DNA of 64,000 bases, from assembly GCA_034336665.1 (NCBI GenBank), contig CM067591.1:620001-684000 (forward strand), in the 5' to 3' direction. The translations under genes and the position numbers were made by a program. The DNA is from Luscinia megarhynchos. Its lineage: Eukaryota > Chordata > Aves > Passeriformes > Turdidae. The notes under the pieces are model-generated. The model did not search any database and had not been told where the DNA came from. It worked only from the letters and a program-made list of their open reading frames with translations. This document shows, one piece after another, positions 1-17,000 of the stretch (position 1 is its first letter; each line of letters opens with the position of its first letter).

Positions 1-370
1 GCCACGCCCCCAGGGCAGAACCGGGGGCGCGCACGGGCCCGAACCCCGAACTGCCGGGGGACACCCCGGTACCCCAAACCCCGGGGACACCCCGGTACCA
101 CAAACCCCGAACCCCGAACTGCCCGGGGACACCCCGGTACCACAAACCCCCGGGGACACCCCGGTACCACAAACCCCGAACCCCGAACTGCCCGGGGACA
201 CCCCGGTACCACAAACCCCGGTACCCCAAACCCCCGGGGACACCGCGGTACCCCGAACCCGCGGGGACACCCCCGGTACCACAAACCCCGGTACCCCAAA
301 CCCCCGGGGACACCCCGGTATCCCAAACCCCGGTACCCCGAACCCCCGGTGACACCCCGGTACCCCCAAA
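1..370. repeat. GC-rich minisatellite, left edge
   Basis: Tandem units of roughly 30-60 bases built around CGGGGACACCCCGGTACC and CACAAACCCCGAACCCC, with variable loss of blocks. I see no exon, splice site or conserved peptide here. It is intergenic, downstream of the METTL1 polyadenylation site, or belongs to a gene off the left edge. Confidence 0.8.
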
Positions 371-1260
371 TCCCGCCGTTACCACAGACCCCAGCACCCC
401 AAATCTCCGTTACGGACGGATTCCAGCACCCCCAAAGCCCCCGGTGGCACCTCCAGCACCCCAAAACTCCCCGGTAACACACGGACCCCGCACCCCAAAC
501 CCGCGGTGACACCCCCATCACCCCCAAACCGCCTGATGACACCCCAGCACCCCCAAATTTTCAGTGACACCCCAAACCCCCGCTGACACACGGACCCCGG
601 CACCCCCAAATTTCCAGTGACATCCCCAGAACCCCCAAATCTCCGTTAACACACGGACCCCAGCACCCCAAACCCGCGGTGATATCCCCAGCACCCCCAA
701 ACCGCCTGATGACACCCCCTGCACCCCCAAATCTCCAGTGACACCCCCAAACCCCGCTAACACACGGACCCGGCACCCCCAAATTTCCAGTGACACCCCC
801 AAACCCCCCCGCTGACACACGGACCCCGCACCCCCAAAATTTCCAGTGACACCCCCTAAACCCCCCGCTGACACACGGACCCCCAGACTCCCCAAATCTC
901 CAGTGACACCCCCAAACCCCCTGATGACACACGGACCGGCACCCCAAACCCCCCCAGTGACACCCCAAACCCCGCTGACACTCGGACCCCTCGCACCCCC
1001 AAATTTCCAGTGACACCCCCAAACCTCCCGATGACACACGGACCCCGCACCCCCAAATTTCCAGTGACACCCCAAACCCCCGCTGACACGGACCCCGCAC
1101 CCCAAACCCCCCAGTGACACCCCAAACCCCGCTGACACACGGACCCCGCACCCCCAAATCTCCAGTGACACCCCAAACCCCGCTGACACACGGACCCCAG
1201 ACTCCCCAAATTTCCAGTGACACCCCCAAACCCCCGCTGACACACGGACCCCGCGACTTC
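371..1260. repeat. Minisatellite downstream of METTL1
   Basis: About 20 units of roughly 45-50 bases with the core CCCCAAATTTCCAGTGACA followed by CCCCGCTGACACACGGACC. The long open frames on the minus strand across it are translations of the repeat (VSAGVWGCHWKFG-like) and not a gene. No further gene is seen between the array and the METTL1 3' end. Confidence 0.85.
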
Positions 1261-1559
1261 AAACCGGCCGCGTGTCCCCACGACGACCCCAGCCCCACTC
1301 CCAGTCCCACCAGTGTCCCCAGTCCCGCGGCCGCTGGTCCCTCTGGGGGGCCCGGGGGACACGGCTGCCCCCCGCCCCTCCCCCGCCCCCCTCCCCGGGA
1401 ATTTCCGCCGTTCGCCACCGGGCGGGCGCTGGAAAGCCCCCAAGGGCGTTGGGGCGTCACCGCTCGGGGGTTTCTGCCGTGGGAAACTGAGGCACGAACG
1501 GCTCCTCAGCTCCCCGGTGTGGGGGGCTGCACGGAGCGGCTCCGGGACACTCGGTGGCT

Positions 1560-6724
<5,165 letters not shown>

Positions 6725-6735
6725 GGCCGCGCCGG

Positions 6736-6769
6736 TGACGTCACAGCGCGGCGCGGCGTTGTGACGTCA
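6736..6769 (-). promoter_or_regulatory. METTL1 promoter with two CRE palindromes
   Basis: TGACGTCA occurs at 6736-6743 and 6762-6769, 12 and 38 bases upstream of the METTL1 start codon, in CpG-rich DNA with no TATA box. The full palindrome is the CREB/ATF consensus. Occupancy is inferred, not shown. Confidence 0.7.
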
Positions 6770-6834
6770 CGCGCAAAGCGGGAGAGATTTGGCTGCGCCC
6801 CCCCCCCGAGTTCACAGCGCCCCCTGCAGGCCGA

Positions 6835-7560
6835 GCGCTGCCAGTGCTCCCAGTGCCGCATCCCAGTGCTCCCAGTGCCTCCCCAGTGCCCCCCCAGTGC
6901 CTCATCCCAGTGCTCCCCCAGTGCGCCCCAGTGCGCCCCAGTGCTCCCAGTGCCTCCCAGTGCCCCCCAGTGCCTCATCCCAGTGCTCCCCCAGTGCCCC
7001 CAGTGCCCCCCAGTGCCCCCCAGTGCCTCTTCCCAGTGCTCCTCATCCCAGTGCCCCCCAGTGCCTCTTCCCAGTGCCTCATCCCAGTGCTCCCCAGTGC
7101 CTCTTCCCAGTGCTCCCGTGCCCCCAGTGCCCCCCCAGTTCCTCCAGTACTCCCCCCACTGCCCTCAGCCCCCACAGTGTCCCCTAAATCTCCCCAGTCC
7201 CTCCAGTATCCCAGTGCCTCCCCAGTCCCTCCAGTCCTCCCAGCGCCCCTCCCCAGTGCTCTCAGTGCTCCCCCAGTGCTGCCAGTGCTCCCCCAGTGCT
7301 CCCAGTGCTCCCCAGTGCTCCCAGGGCTCCCCAGTGCTCCCAGGGCTCCCCCAGTGCTCCCCCAGTGCTCCCCAGTGCCCCCAGTGCTCCCAGTGCTCCT
7401 AGGGCCCCTTCTCAGTGCTCCCAGTGTCCTCCCGTCTTCCCAGTACTCCCCAGTTCCCTCCCCTGTGTTCCCAGTGCCTCCAGTACTACGATTGCCCCCC
7501 AGTGCTCCCAGTGCCCCCAGTCCCCCCAGCACCCCCAGTGTTCCCAGTTCCGTCCCCCGC
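6835..7560. repeat. CCCAGTGCTCC array upstream of METTL1
   Basis: Short units (CCCAGTGCTCCCAGTGCC type, 10-24 bases) over about 700 bases between the METTL1 promoter and the LTR-like repeat. No gene is seen. Confidence 0.85.
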
Positions 7561-7724
7561 CCCGCGGGCTCTTCCCGCTCGGGGCCGTTTGGGGAATTCG
7601 GCTGCGGCGATTCTGGGAAGCCCCGGGGGCGTCGGGAGGGCCGGGGGGGGTTGAGCAACGTGGGGCCGGACCCGCCCGTCCCGTCCGGGCCCTCCCCGTC
7701 CCGGCGCTGCCCGGAACGGAACCG

Positions 7725-7925
7725 AGAAACAAAATATGTAAATTATAAACGAGAAACAAAATATGTGAATTATAAATGAGAAACAAAATATGTAAATTAT
7801 AAACGAGAAACAAAATATGTGAATTATAAATGAGAAACAAAATATGTAAATTATAAATGAAAAACAAAATATGTGAATTATAAATGAAAAACAAAATATG
7901 TAAATTATAAATGAGAAAACAAAAG
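7725..7925 (-). repeat. AT-rich tail array of LTR-like repeat, copy 1
   Basis: Seven units of about 28 bases, AAATTATAAACGAGAAAC plus AAAATATGTA. The array abuts the presumed 3' end of the LTR-like sequence and has a sister array at 55565-55975. Confidence 0.85.
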
Positions 7926-8485
7926 TCTCGATATTCAGCACAATTTCGATTGGTTTATTTTTATAGACAGAGCTGGGGAAACGCGAGGGGTCAGAGCCCA
8001 CTCCACATTTCCACCGAATTTATTTCGCAGCTCCCTTTTTAATAGTCTGGTTTTCATTGTAGGAATCAATAATTGTAATTGTTTTGTTGTAGTAATTCTG
8101 CAAGGTGAGCAGTGCTGGTCAAACAACTTCCAAATTTCCGTGGGGCAGCTCTTGGGACAATTGGTCACGGAACCATCTGGTCTTGGTGGATAAAAACCAG
8201 AAGAAATGGGAAGCTTGATTTTTAGCAGATAGTTTGTGATTGATTACACAACGGCAGGAAATCTGATTCTGCAAAAAAAACCCTTTCAGACTGTGGAAAC
8301 CCCTTTTTTCTTCTTTTACCAAACTGGTGCACACAATATTCACAACAGGGGGATTTAAACAGAGCGGGTTTAATCACATATTTCCCTTTATCCAGGCCCA
8401 CGTTGTTCACTTATTTTAAGCATTCTGGTTTATACAAACTCCAGAACTTCTATGATTAACAGGAACCGTTTGTCAATTATCACGG
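7926..8485 (-). mobile_element. LTR-like dispersed repeat, copy 1
   Basis: Homologous to 55976-56505 over its whole length in the same orientation. On the minus strand it begins near CCTGTTAAT and ends with AATAAA (7959-7954) followed by TATCGAGACTTT and the minisatellite tail. The copy 2 TATA-like block is degenerate here (TATTAAAAAGGG). This layout suggests a solo LTR, but the exact ends and a target duplication were not resolved. No viral coding sequence is present. Confidence 0.6.
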
Positions 8486-8764
8486 GACCGACCCCCCCGG
8501 CCGTCCCGCCCGTCTGCCCCGGGGGACACCGGTGCCACCCTGACCCGGTGACGCAGGCGGTGACGCAGCCGCGCGGGGGGTCCCGAGCGGCCCGGGGGGA
8601 GCCGGGGCCGGTTGTTCATTACCGGGGCTCATTAGCGGTTGTTCATTAGCCCGCGGAACCCCCCGGGGTCACCCCTCAGCCCGGCTCGGGTGGCACTTGG
8701 GGGGGCGCGGGGGGTGGCGTTTGGAGCTGGAGGAAGGCTGGCGCTGTGTCCCCCTCCCTGGCCG
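8486..8764. other. GC-rich intergenic stretch, nothing recognised
   Basis: CpG-rich, with an imperfect duplication of GGTTGTTCATTA near 8610-8650. I see no exon or motif strong enough to call. Confidence 0.5.
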
Positions 8765-9780
8765 GGGACACAGGGACAGGGACAGGGGACACTGGGGGAC
8801 ACTGGGGGACACTGGGGGACACTGGGATTGGGGACAGCGAGGACAAGGAGGGCAGAAGGAACGCGGGGGAAACGGACATCGGGGGACACCGGGGGACACC
8901 GGGGACATTGAGGGACATCGGGGGACACCGGGATGGGGAAAGGGACATCGGGGGACACCGGGGGACACCGGGGGACATCGGGGGACACCGAGTACATTGG
9001 GGGGACATTGAGGGACATCGGGGGACACTGGGATGGGGAAAGGGACATCGGGGACACCGGGGACACCGGGGACATCGGGGACACCGGGATGGGGAAAGGA
9101 CATCGGGGACACCGGGGACACCAAGGACATTGGGGACACCGGGATGGGGGAAAGGGACACCAGGGGACACCGGGGGACACCGGGGACATCGGGGGACATT
9201 GAGGGACATCGGGGACACCGGGATGGGAAAAGGGACATCGGGGACACCGGGGGACATCGGGGGACACCGGGGAAAGGGACATCGGGGGACACCGGGGGAC
9301 ACCAAGGACATTGGGGACACCGGGATGAGGGAAGGAGATATCGGGGGACATCGAGAGTCACCGGGGGACACCGGAGGACACCGGGGACATTGAGGGACAT
9401 CGGGATGGGGGAAAGGGATATCGGGGGACACCGGGGGACATTGGGGACATTGAGGACATCGGGGACACCGGGGACATTGGGGACACCGGGATGGGGGAAG
9501 AAGATATCGGGGACACCGGGGACATTGGGGACATTGAGGGACATCGGGGACACCGGGGACATTGGGGACACCGGGATGGGGAAAGGACATCGGGGACACT
9601 GGGGACATTGGGGGCACCGGGATGAGGAAGGAGATATCGGGGGACATCGAGAGACACCGGGGACACCGGAGGCACGGGGACATTGAGGACACTGGGGACA
9701 CCGGGGGACACTGGGGGCATTGAGGGACATTAAGGGACACCGGGGAGAACATTAAGGGACATTGAGGGACATTGGGGACA
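8765..9780. repeat. GGGGACACCGGGGGACATC array upstream of EEF1AKMT3
   Basis: About 1 kb of 9-13 base subunits (GGGGACACC, GGGGACATT) grouped into 60-110 base higher-order units by the marker CCGGGATGGGGAAAGGGACA. Open frames across it on both strands are repeat translations. Confidence 0.9.
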
Positions 9781-9785
9781 CCGGA

Positions 9786-9915
9786 CCCTCCCCGGAGACC
9801 GCGCTCGCGCCGTGGGCGGAGCCCCATCACCTGCCATGGGGGGTGGGCGTGGCTTAACCGGCACCGGCCAATCAGGTTCGGGGGGCTCGACCCTCCAGGC
9901 CCCGCCCCTTCCACG
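9786..9915 (+). promoter_or_regulatory. EEF1AKMT3 proximal promoter
   Basis: CpG-rich with a CCAAT box at 9868-9872 (GGCCAATCAG), a GTGGGCGTGG element near 9844 and a GC box (CCCCGCCCC) ending about 8 bases before the start codon. No TATA box. The 5' UTR must be short. Confidence 0.6.
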
Positions 9916-10238
9916 ATGGCAGCGCCGGGGAGCCACGTGGGGACCGGGGGGGGCCGGGAGACGGGGGAGGAGAACGGGGAAGGGGAAGGGGAAGGGGAAG
10001 AGGAAGGGGAAGGGGAAGAGGAAAAGGAAAAGGAAAAGGAAAAGGAAAAGGAAAAGGAAAAGGAAAAGGAAAAGGAAAAGGAAAAGGAAAAGGAAAAGGA
10101 AAAGGAAAAGGAAAAGGAAAAGGAAAAGGAAAAGGGAAAAGGAAAAGGAAGGGGAGGAGGACGGAGGAGGAAGAGGAAGAGGAAGGGGAAGAGGAGGAGG
10201 AGGAAGAGGAAGAGGAAGGGGAAGGGGAAGAGGGAAGG

Positions 10239-10281
<43 letters not shown>

Positions 10282-12785
10282 GGGAAGGGGAAGGGGAGCA
10301 AGGAGAAGCGGCGCTGCGGGCCGTGTTCCCCCGCGACCCCGCGCTCTTCGCCGAGCTGTTCCCGGAGCGGCGCCGGTTCCGGCTGTGCGGGCGCGTCCTG
10401 CGCATCGCCGAGCACCACGGGCCGCGGCTCGGGCCCGCCGGGGCCGTCTGGGAGGCGGTGAGCGCCACCGGGGACATCCCGGGGGACACCGGGGAGGTCC
10501 CGGGAAGCTCCGGGTGATGGGGGAAAGCCGGGGATGGCGGGGATATCGGGGACACCGGGAGGGGGGCACGGGGTGATGGGGTGGGGGACACGCGCGACAT
10601 CCCGGGGTGGCCCGAGGGCACGGGGAGCACCGGAGGGGTTGGGGGCACCGGGAATGGGCACCCTGAAAAGATGGGGCTGCTATGGGGGGCGTCCTGGCCG
10701 TTCCGGGGGGCACGGGGGTGGCGATGGGGGACACCGGGGGGGTCCCTGGGGGTGGGGATGGCCCTGGGGGGGTCCCTGGGGGTGGCGATGGGGGACACGG
10801 GGGGGGGGTCCCTGGGGGTGGGGATGGCCCTGGGGGGCACAGGAAAAGCGGTGGAGGGACCTTGAGGTTGGGGGGTGTCCCTAGGGATCTGTGCTGAGGG
10901 GGAAGGGTCGTAGCCCAGCCCCCCTTGTGCCCCCCCCAGGCCCTGTCCCTGTGCCGGTTCCTGGGCGAGCAGCACCTGGAGCTGGCGGGCGGCGGGTTCT
11001 GGAGCTGGGGGCCGGCACCGGCATCGTGGGAATCTTCGCTGCCATGCTGGGTGCGGGGGGCACTCGGGGGTTCGGGGGCACCCCTGGGTTTGGGGGGGCA
11101 CCCATGGGCTGGGGGGATCCCCGTTCCTCCGCCCAGCACAGAACTGGAAACTGCTGTGAGCAGCCCTGCGGTTTCTTGGGGTCTGGGGGGGTCCACGGGT
11201 GGGTAACCCCCCTTTGAGTCCCAGGTTTAGGGGGTCGGGGGGTGTTTGGGAAGGTCCGATGGGGGTGACCCCCACTCTGCCTCGGGGTTATTCGGGATGT
11301 TGGGGGGTTTACTGGGATTTTGGGGTGGTGGGTCAGACTGGGGTGACCCCCACTCTGGCCCGGGATTTTTCGGGATGTTGGGAGGGTTTTACTGCGATTT
11401 TGGGGCGGTGGGTTAGAGGGAGTGACCCTCACTCTGGCCCGGGGTTTTACTGGGATTTTGGGGTGGGGGGTCCGAAGGAGTGACCCTCATTCGTGCCTCG
11501 GGGTTTTGGGGTGGTGGGTCAGACTGGGGTGACCCTCACTCTGCCTCGGGGTTTTTCGGGATGTGTGGGGAGTTACTGGGATTTTTGGGTGATGGTTTAG
11601 AAGGAGTAACTCTTATTTTGACTCGGGGTTTTACTGGGATTTTGGGGTGATGGTTTAGAAGGAGTGGCCCTCACTGTGCCTCGGGGGTTTTACTGGGATT
11701 TTGGGGTGATGATTTAGAGGGAGTGACCCTCAGTCTGGCCCGGGATTTTTCGGGATGTTGGGAGGGTTTTACTGGGATTTTGGGGCGGTGGGTTAGAGGG
11801 AGTGACCCCCACTCTGCCTCGGGGTTTTACTGGGATTTTGGGTGATGGTTTAGAAGTGACCCTCAGTCTGGCCCGGGGTTTTAGTGGGATTTTTGGGGGA
11901 TGATTTAGAAGGAGTGACTCTCATTGTGCCTCGGGGTTTTGGGGTGGTGGGTCACACTGGGGTGACCCTCACTCTGGCCGGGGGTTTTTCGGGATATTGG
12001 GAGGGTTTTACTGGGATTTTGGGGTGATGGTTTAGAGGGAGTAACCCCCACTCTGGCCCGGGGTTATTTGGGATATTGGGAGGGTTTTACTGGGATTTTG
12101 GGGCGGTGGGTTAGAGGGAGTGACCCTCAGTCTGGCCCGGGGTTTTACTGGGATTTTGGGCTGGTGGTTTAGAGGGAGTGACCCTCATTGTGCCTCGGGG
12201 TTTCGGGGTGGTGGGTGACCCCCACTCTGCCTCGGGGTTATTCGGGATATGGGATTCCTACTGGGATTTTACCACACTGGGGTGACCCCCGCTGTCACCC
12301 ACGCTAAGCTGGGGTTTGGGTGGGGGTCACCGGGGGGTCCGCACCCCTGACGGCCGCACGGCGCCGCCGCAGGGGCCGAGGTGACGCTCACGGACCGGCC
12401 GCCGGCGCTGCCGCAGCTGCGGGAGAACGCGCGGCGCAACTTCCCCGGCGGCGCGGGCGAGCCGCGGGTGCGGGCGCTGCGCTGGGGGCGCGACCACCGC
12501 CGCTTCCCCCCCGAATTCCACCTCGTCCTGGGCTCCGACATCGTGTACGACCCCCGCGCCTTCGCCCCGCTGCTCGGCACCCTCCGGCACCTGCTGGTGC
12601 CGCCGGCCCGGGCGCTGCTCAGCGCCCGCCTGCGCGGCGGCGACGGCGGCGCCCCCCGCTTCTTCCGCCAGGTGCTGCCCCCGTTTTTTGGGGTGCAGCT
12701 GCTGCGGCGGGAGCCGGAGCGCGACATCGAGATCTACGCGGTGACCCCGCGGGGGGCGCGCGGGGGGGGCGCGGAGGGGGATTAA
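9916..12785 (+). CDS. EEF1AKMT3: eEF1A lysine methyltransferase 3 (METTL21B)
   Basis: Cytosolic seven-beta-strand methyltransferase that modifies Lys165 of eEF1A in human. Exons are about 9916-10457, 10940-11050 and 12373-12785. After an acidic N-terminal tract the conserved part starts VFPRDPALFAELF and runs through AVWEA/ALSLCRF, the SAM motif I LELGAGTGIVGIFAAML, EVTLTDRPPALPQL, RALRWGRDHRRFP, the family motif GSDIVYDP and the C-terminal ERDIEIYAV. From VFPRD to the stop is about 219 residues; the whole human protein is 226. The ATG at 9916 gives MAAPGSHVG. The distance to the GTG codon at 10323 is 407 nt, one short of in frame, and the shift falls in the purine repeat near 10140. A second missing base lies in exon 2, just before GTTCTGGAGCTGGGGGCC, breaking the frame ahead of motif I. 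Both resemble the homopolymer-type errors seen in METTL1. Confidence 0.9.
9965..10305 (+). repeat. Purine tract inside EEF1AKMT3 exon 1
   Basis: About 340 bases of pure A/G. The core at roughly 10018-10140 is some 20 copies of GGAAAA. It encodes alternating Glu-Lys in the ATG frame. From about 10164 the VFPRD frame reads almost only Glu and Gly, as expected for the acidic N-terminus of this family. The other strand reads as poly-Phe/Pro/Ser and is not a gene. Confidence 0.9.
10540..10870. repeat. Short G-rich repeats in EEF1AKMT3 intron 1
   Basis: Units around GGGGTCCCTGGGGGTGG and GATGGGGGACAC. No exon is seen. The remaining intron 1 sequence is unremarkable. Confidence 0.6.
11225..12270. 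repeat. Minisatellite in EEF1AKMT3 intron 2
   Basis: About 20 units of 45-75 bases with GGGGTTTTACTGGGATTTTG and GAGTGACCCTCACTCTG. The same family resumes after the gene at 12890-13110, so it brackets exon 3. Confidence 0.88.
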
Positions 12786-12786
12786 A
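12781..12786 (+). terminator. EEF1AKMT3 polyadenylation signal overlapping stop
   Basis: GATTAAAC contains the stop TAA (12783-12785) inside the variant hexamer ATTAAA. A GT-rich element (GGTGTGTGTG) follows at about 12813-12822, as expected downstream of a cleavage site. The inferred 3' UTR is about 20 nt. Confidence 0.65.
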
Positions 12787-12889
12787 CGCGCCCGAGGGGG
12801 CCTCGGTTCAGCCGGTGTGTGTGATTTGGGGTGCGGGTGTGGGGGGCTTTGGGGGGGGTCCGGGAGGGTTTGGGGAGGTGCAGAGGCGG

Positions 12890-13110
12890 AGACCCCCACT
12901 CTGACTCGGGGTTTTACCGGGATTTGGGGGTGGGGGGTCCGAGGGAGTGACCCCCATTCTGACTCGGGGGTTTTACCGGGATTTTTGGGGTGGGGGTCCG
13001 AGGGAGTGACCCCCACTCGACCCGGGGTTTTACCGGGATTTTGGGGTGGGGGGTCGGAGGGAGTGACCCTCATTTTGATTCGGGGTTATTCGGGATGTGG
13101 GGAGGGGGGT
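12890..13110. repeat. Second block of the intron 2 minisatellite, 3' of EEF1AKMT3
   Basis: Four units of GACTCGGGGTTTTACCGGGA and GGAGTGACCCCCA, the same family as 11225-12270. Confidence 0.85.
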
Positions 13111-13119
13111 TACTGGGAT

Positions 13120-13785
13120 TTTGGGGTGCGCTCTGTGAGGGTCGGGGGTTCTGTGAAGGTTGGGGGGACTCTGTGAGGGTCGAGAGGGTCTCTGAGGACC
13201 GGGGGGTGGTCTATGAGGGTCGGAGGTCTCTATGAGAGTCGGGGGTCTCTATGAGGGTCGGGGGTCTCTATGAGGGTCGAGGGTCTCTGTGAGGGTCGGG
13301 GGAGTTTCTATGAGGGTCGGGGGGGTCTGTGTGGGTCGGGGTCTCTGTGAGGGTCGGGGTCTCTATGAGGGTCGGAGGGGGGTCTGTGAATGCCGGGGGG
13401 TCTATGAGGGTCGGGGTCTCTATGAGGGTCGGGGGTCTCTATGCGGGTCGGGGGGTCTCTGTGGGTCGGCGTCTCTCTATGAGGGTCGAGGGTCTCTATG
13501 AGGGTCGGGGTCTCTGTGAGGGTCGGGGGTCTCTATGAGGGTCGGGGGGGTCTGTGTGGGTCGGGGTCTCTGTGAGGGTCGGGGTCTCTATGAGGGTCGG
13601 AGGGGGGTCTGTGAATGCCGGGGGTCTATGAGGGTCGGGGGTCTCTGTGAGGGTCGGGGGTCTCTATGAGGGTCGGGGGGTCTCTGTGAGGGTCGGGGTC
13701 TCTATGAGGGTCGGGGGTCTCTATGAGGGTCGGGGTCTCTGTGAGGGTCGGGGTCTCTATGAGGGTCGGGGTCTCTATGCGGCCG
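13120..13785. repeat. GGGTCTCTATGAGGGTC array upstream of TSFM
   Basis: About 38 units of 17-20 bases with the core TCTCTATGAGGGTCGGGG. A block of about 190 bases is itself duplicated (the marker TCTGTGAATGCCGGGGG occurs twice). Confidence 0.9.
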
Positions 13786-13929
13786 TGCAGGGCCCGCTCA
13801 GCGCTGCGGGCGCTCTCTGAGGCGCAGCGAGGGGGGTCTGTAATTCTGGGGGGCTCTCGGGTGCGAGGGCAGCCCCAGCTCCCCCCACACCCCCCAAAAA
13901 AATTTCCCCCACCCAAAATTTCCCCCCAG

Positions 13930-14049
13930 CCAATCCCGCGGCTCCGTCGCGCCCGCGCTGACGTCACACATGCGCGGCCAATCGCGTGCCCGCGTTCTGA
14001 CCCTTCCCGGCGCCCGTAGCCGTGACGTCCGGCGGGGGCCGTGACGTCA
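13930..14049 (+). promoter_or_regulatory. TSFM promoter
   Basis: CpG-rich DNA with CCAAT at 13930-13934 and 13978-13982, and CRE-type sites TGACGTCA at 13959-13966, TGACGTCC at 14023-14030 and TGACGTCA at 14042-14049. The last lies 27 bases before the start codon. No TATA box. Confidence 0.7.
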
Positions 14050-14075
14050 GCGCGGCGCGCCGCGGGCAGGCCGGG

Positions 14076-17000
14076 ATGCAGCGCGCGGCGCTGGGCGCGC
14101 TCGGGGGGCGGCGCGGGTGAGCGGGACCCCCCGGGACCCCCCGGAACCCCCCAGCCTTGGACCCCCTGGGACCCTCCAGGCCGGGAACCCGCCGGGATCT
14201 CCGGGAACCCCCAGCCCCAGAACTCCCCGCCCCCTCCCCCAGTCCCGGGACCCCCAGAACCGCCGGGAACTCCCTGGGACCCCCCAGCCCCGCGAACCCC
14301 CCAGAAACCCCCCGGGACCCCCAGCCCCAGGAACCGCTGGGACCCCCTCCAGCCTTGGAACCCCCAGCCCAGGACCCCCCCGGGAGCCCCCCCAGACCCG
14401 GGAACCCCGAGAACCTCCGGGACCCCCAGCCCCGGGAACCGCTGGGACCCTCCCCAGCCCCCAGGGACCCCCGGGAACCCTCCCCCAGCCTCGGGAACTC
14501 CCTGGAACCCCGGGACTCCCCCAGGACCCCCAGCCCCAGGAGCCGCTGGGAACCTCCAGCCCCGGGAACCCCGAGAACCTCCGGGACCCCCCCAGCCCCG
14601 GGACCCCGCCGGGACTTCCCCAGCCCCGGGATTCCCCCCAGAAACCCCCGGGGACCCCCTGGAACCCCCCCAGCCTCGGGAACCCCTGGAAACCCCCGGG
14701 ACACGCCCAGCCCCGAGAACCCCGAGACCCTCCGGGACCCCCCAGCCCCGGGACCCCCGGGAACCCCCCAGCCCCGGGAACCGCTGGGACCCTCCCCAGC
14801 CCCGGGACCCCCCAGCCCCGGGACCCCCTGGGACCCCGCAGCCCCGGGACCCCCCCGGGACCCCGCAGCCCCGGGACCCCCGCGCTGCCGCTGACGCCGT
14901 TCCGCGCAGGCCGCCCCGCGGCGCTGGCTGAGCGCGGCGCCGCCGGCGCTGCGGGAGCTGCGGGAGCTGCGGGAGCTGCGGGCGCGCACGGGGCAGCCGG
15001 TGCTGCGCTGCCGGGAGGCGCTGCAGCGGGCGGGGGGCGACCTGCGCCAGGTGCGGGGGGGCGGGGGGCGGGGGGCACAGAACCCGCGGGGACAATGAGG
15101 AGCTGGGGGGAGGGGCCAGGGCCGGGGATGTGGGGGGGACTCGGGGGTCGCAGCGGGTTTTGGGGGTCACAGCGGGTTTTGGGGGGTCGCAGCGGGTTTT
15201 GAGGGTCCCATCGGGTTTTTGGGGTCGCAGCGGGTTTTGGGGGTCACAGCGGGTTTGGGGGTCACAGCGGGTTTTGAGGGTCCCATCGGGTTTTTGGGGT
15301 CACAGCAGGTTTTGGGGGTCACAGCGGGTTTTTGGGGTCACAGCGGGTTTGGGGGTCACAGCGGGTTTGGGGGTCACAGCGGGTTTTTGGGGGTCACAGC
15401 GGGTTTTGGGGGTCACAGCGGTTTTTGGAGGTCACAGCGGGTTTTTGGGGGTCCCAGCGGGTTTTTGGGGGTCACAGCAGGTTCTGGGGGTCACAGCGGT
15501 TTTTGGGGGTCACAGCGGGTTTTGGGGGGTCCCATCGGGTTTTTGGGGTTGCAGCAGGTTTTGGGGGTCGCAGCTGCAGTTTTGGGGTCGCATAGCGGTT
15601 TTGGGGGTCACAGCAGGTTTTGGGGGTCACAGCGGGTTTTGAGGGTCCCATCGGGTTTTTGGGGTTGCAGCAGGTTTTGGGGGTCGCAGCGAGTTTTGGG
15701 GTCACAGCAGGTTTTGGGGGTCACAGCGGGTTTTGGGGGTCCCATCGGGTTTTTGGGGTCCCAGCCGGTTTTGGGGGGCAGCTGGAGCAGAGCTGGGAGC
15801 GCTGCAGGGCTGGGTCTGCTCTGTGTCCTCCCCGTGGGGCAGTGACGGGGACAGTGGGACCACCCTGTCTCCCCCCCAGGCCATGGGGCAGTGATGGGGA
15901 TACTGGGGACACTGGGATGACCCTGTCCCCCCCATTTGCCCCCCCCTGACAGGGACACTGGGATGACTCTGCCCCCCCCATTTGTGCCCCCCCAGGCCGT
16001 GGGACAGTGACAGGCGACACTGGGAACACTGGATGACTTTGTTCCCCCCATTTGCCCCCCCCAGGCCATGGGACAGTGATGGGGATACTGGGGACACTGG
16101 GATCACCCTGTCTCCCCCATTTGTGCCCCCCCCAGGCCATGGGACAGTGACAGGGGACACTGGGATGACCCTGTCCCCCTGACAGGGGACACTGGGATGA
16201 CTCTGCCCGCCCCCATTTGCCCCCCCCAGACCTTGGGACAGTGACACTGGGCTGACCCTGTCCCCCCCATTTGCCCCCCCCAGGCCATGGGGCAGTGACA
16301 GGGGACACTGGGGACACTGGGATCACCCCTGTCCCCCCATTTGCCCCCCCCAGGCCATGGGGCAGTGACAGGGGACACTGGGGACACTGGGATCACCCTG
16401 CCCCCCTGCCAGGGGACACTGGGGACACTGGGCTGGCCCTGCCCCGCTGCCAGGGGACACTGGTGTGACCGTGTCCCCCCGTTCGCCCCAGGCCGAGGCG
16501 TGGCTCCAGGCCGAGTCCCGCCGCCAGGGCTGGGCTCGCGCTGCCGCCCCCGCGGCTCGGCGGGCCCGGGAGGGGCTGGTGGGGGTCCTGAGCGAGGGCT
16601 CGGCTGCTGCCATGGTGGAGGTGAGCTGGGACCCAGACTTCGGGGGGCTCTGTGTCCCCGGGGGGGCTCTGTGTGTCCCCAGGGTGGTCTCTGTGTCCGT
16701 GGTGGGGGGCTCTGTGTCCCAGGGGGGTCTTTGTGTGTGTCCCAGGGTAACTGTGTGTGTCCCCAGGGGGTCTCTGTGTCCCCAGGGGGGTCTCTGTGTC
16801 CCCAGGGGTCTCTGTGTCCCAGGGGGTCTCTGTGTCCCAGGGGGGGATTCTGTCCCCAGAGGGGTCTCTGTGTCCCAGAGGGGTCTCTCTGTCCCCAGGG
16901 GGGGGGGTCTCTGTGTCCCCAGGGGTGGTCTCTGTGTCCCCTGGGGGGTCTCTGTGTCCCCAGGGGGGTCTCTGTGTCCCTGGGGGGTCTCTGTGTCCCC

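Noticed and set aside
8676..10661. 661-residue minus-strand open frame
   Set aside because: It translates the GGGGACA array and the EEF1AKMT3 purine tract. It is composed of CPRCP and FPFPF repeats, with no conserved domain, and lies antisense to a real gene.
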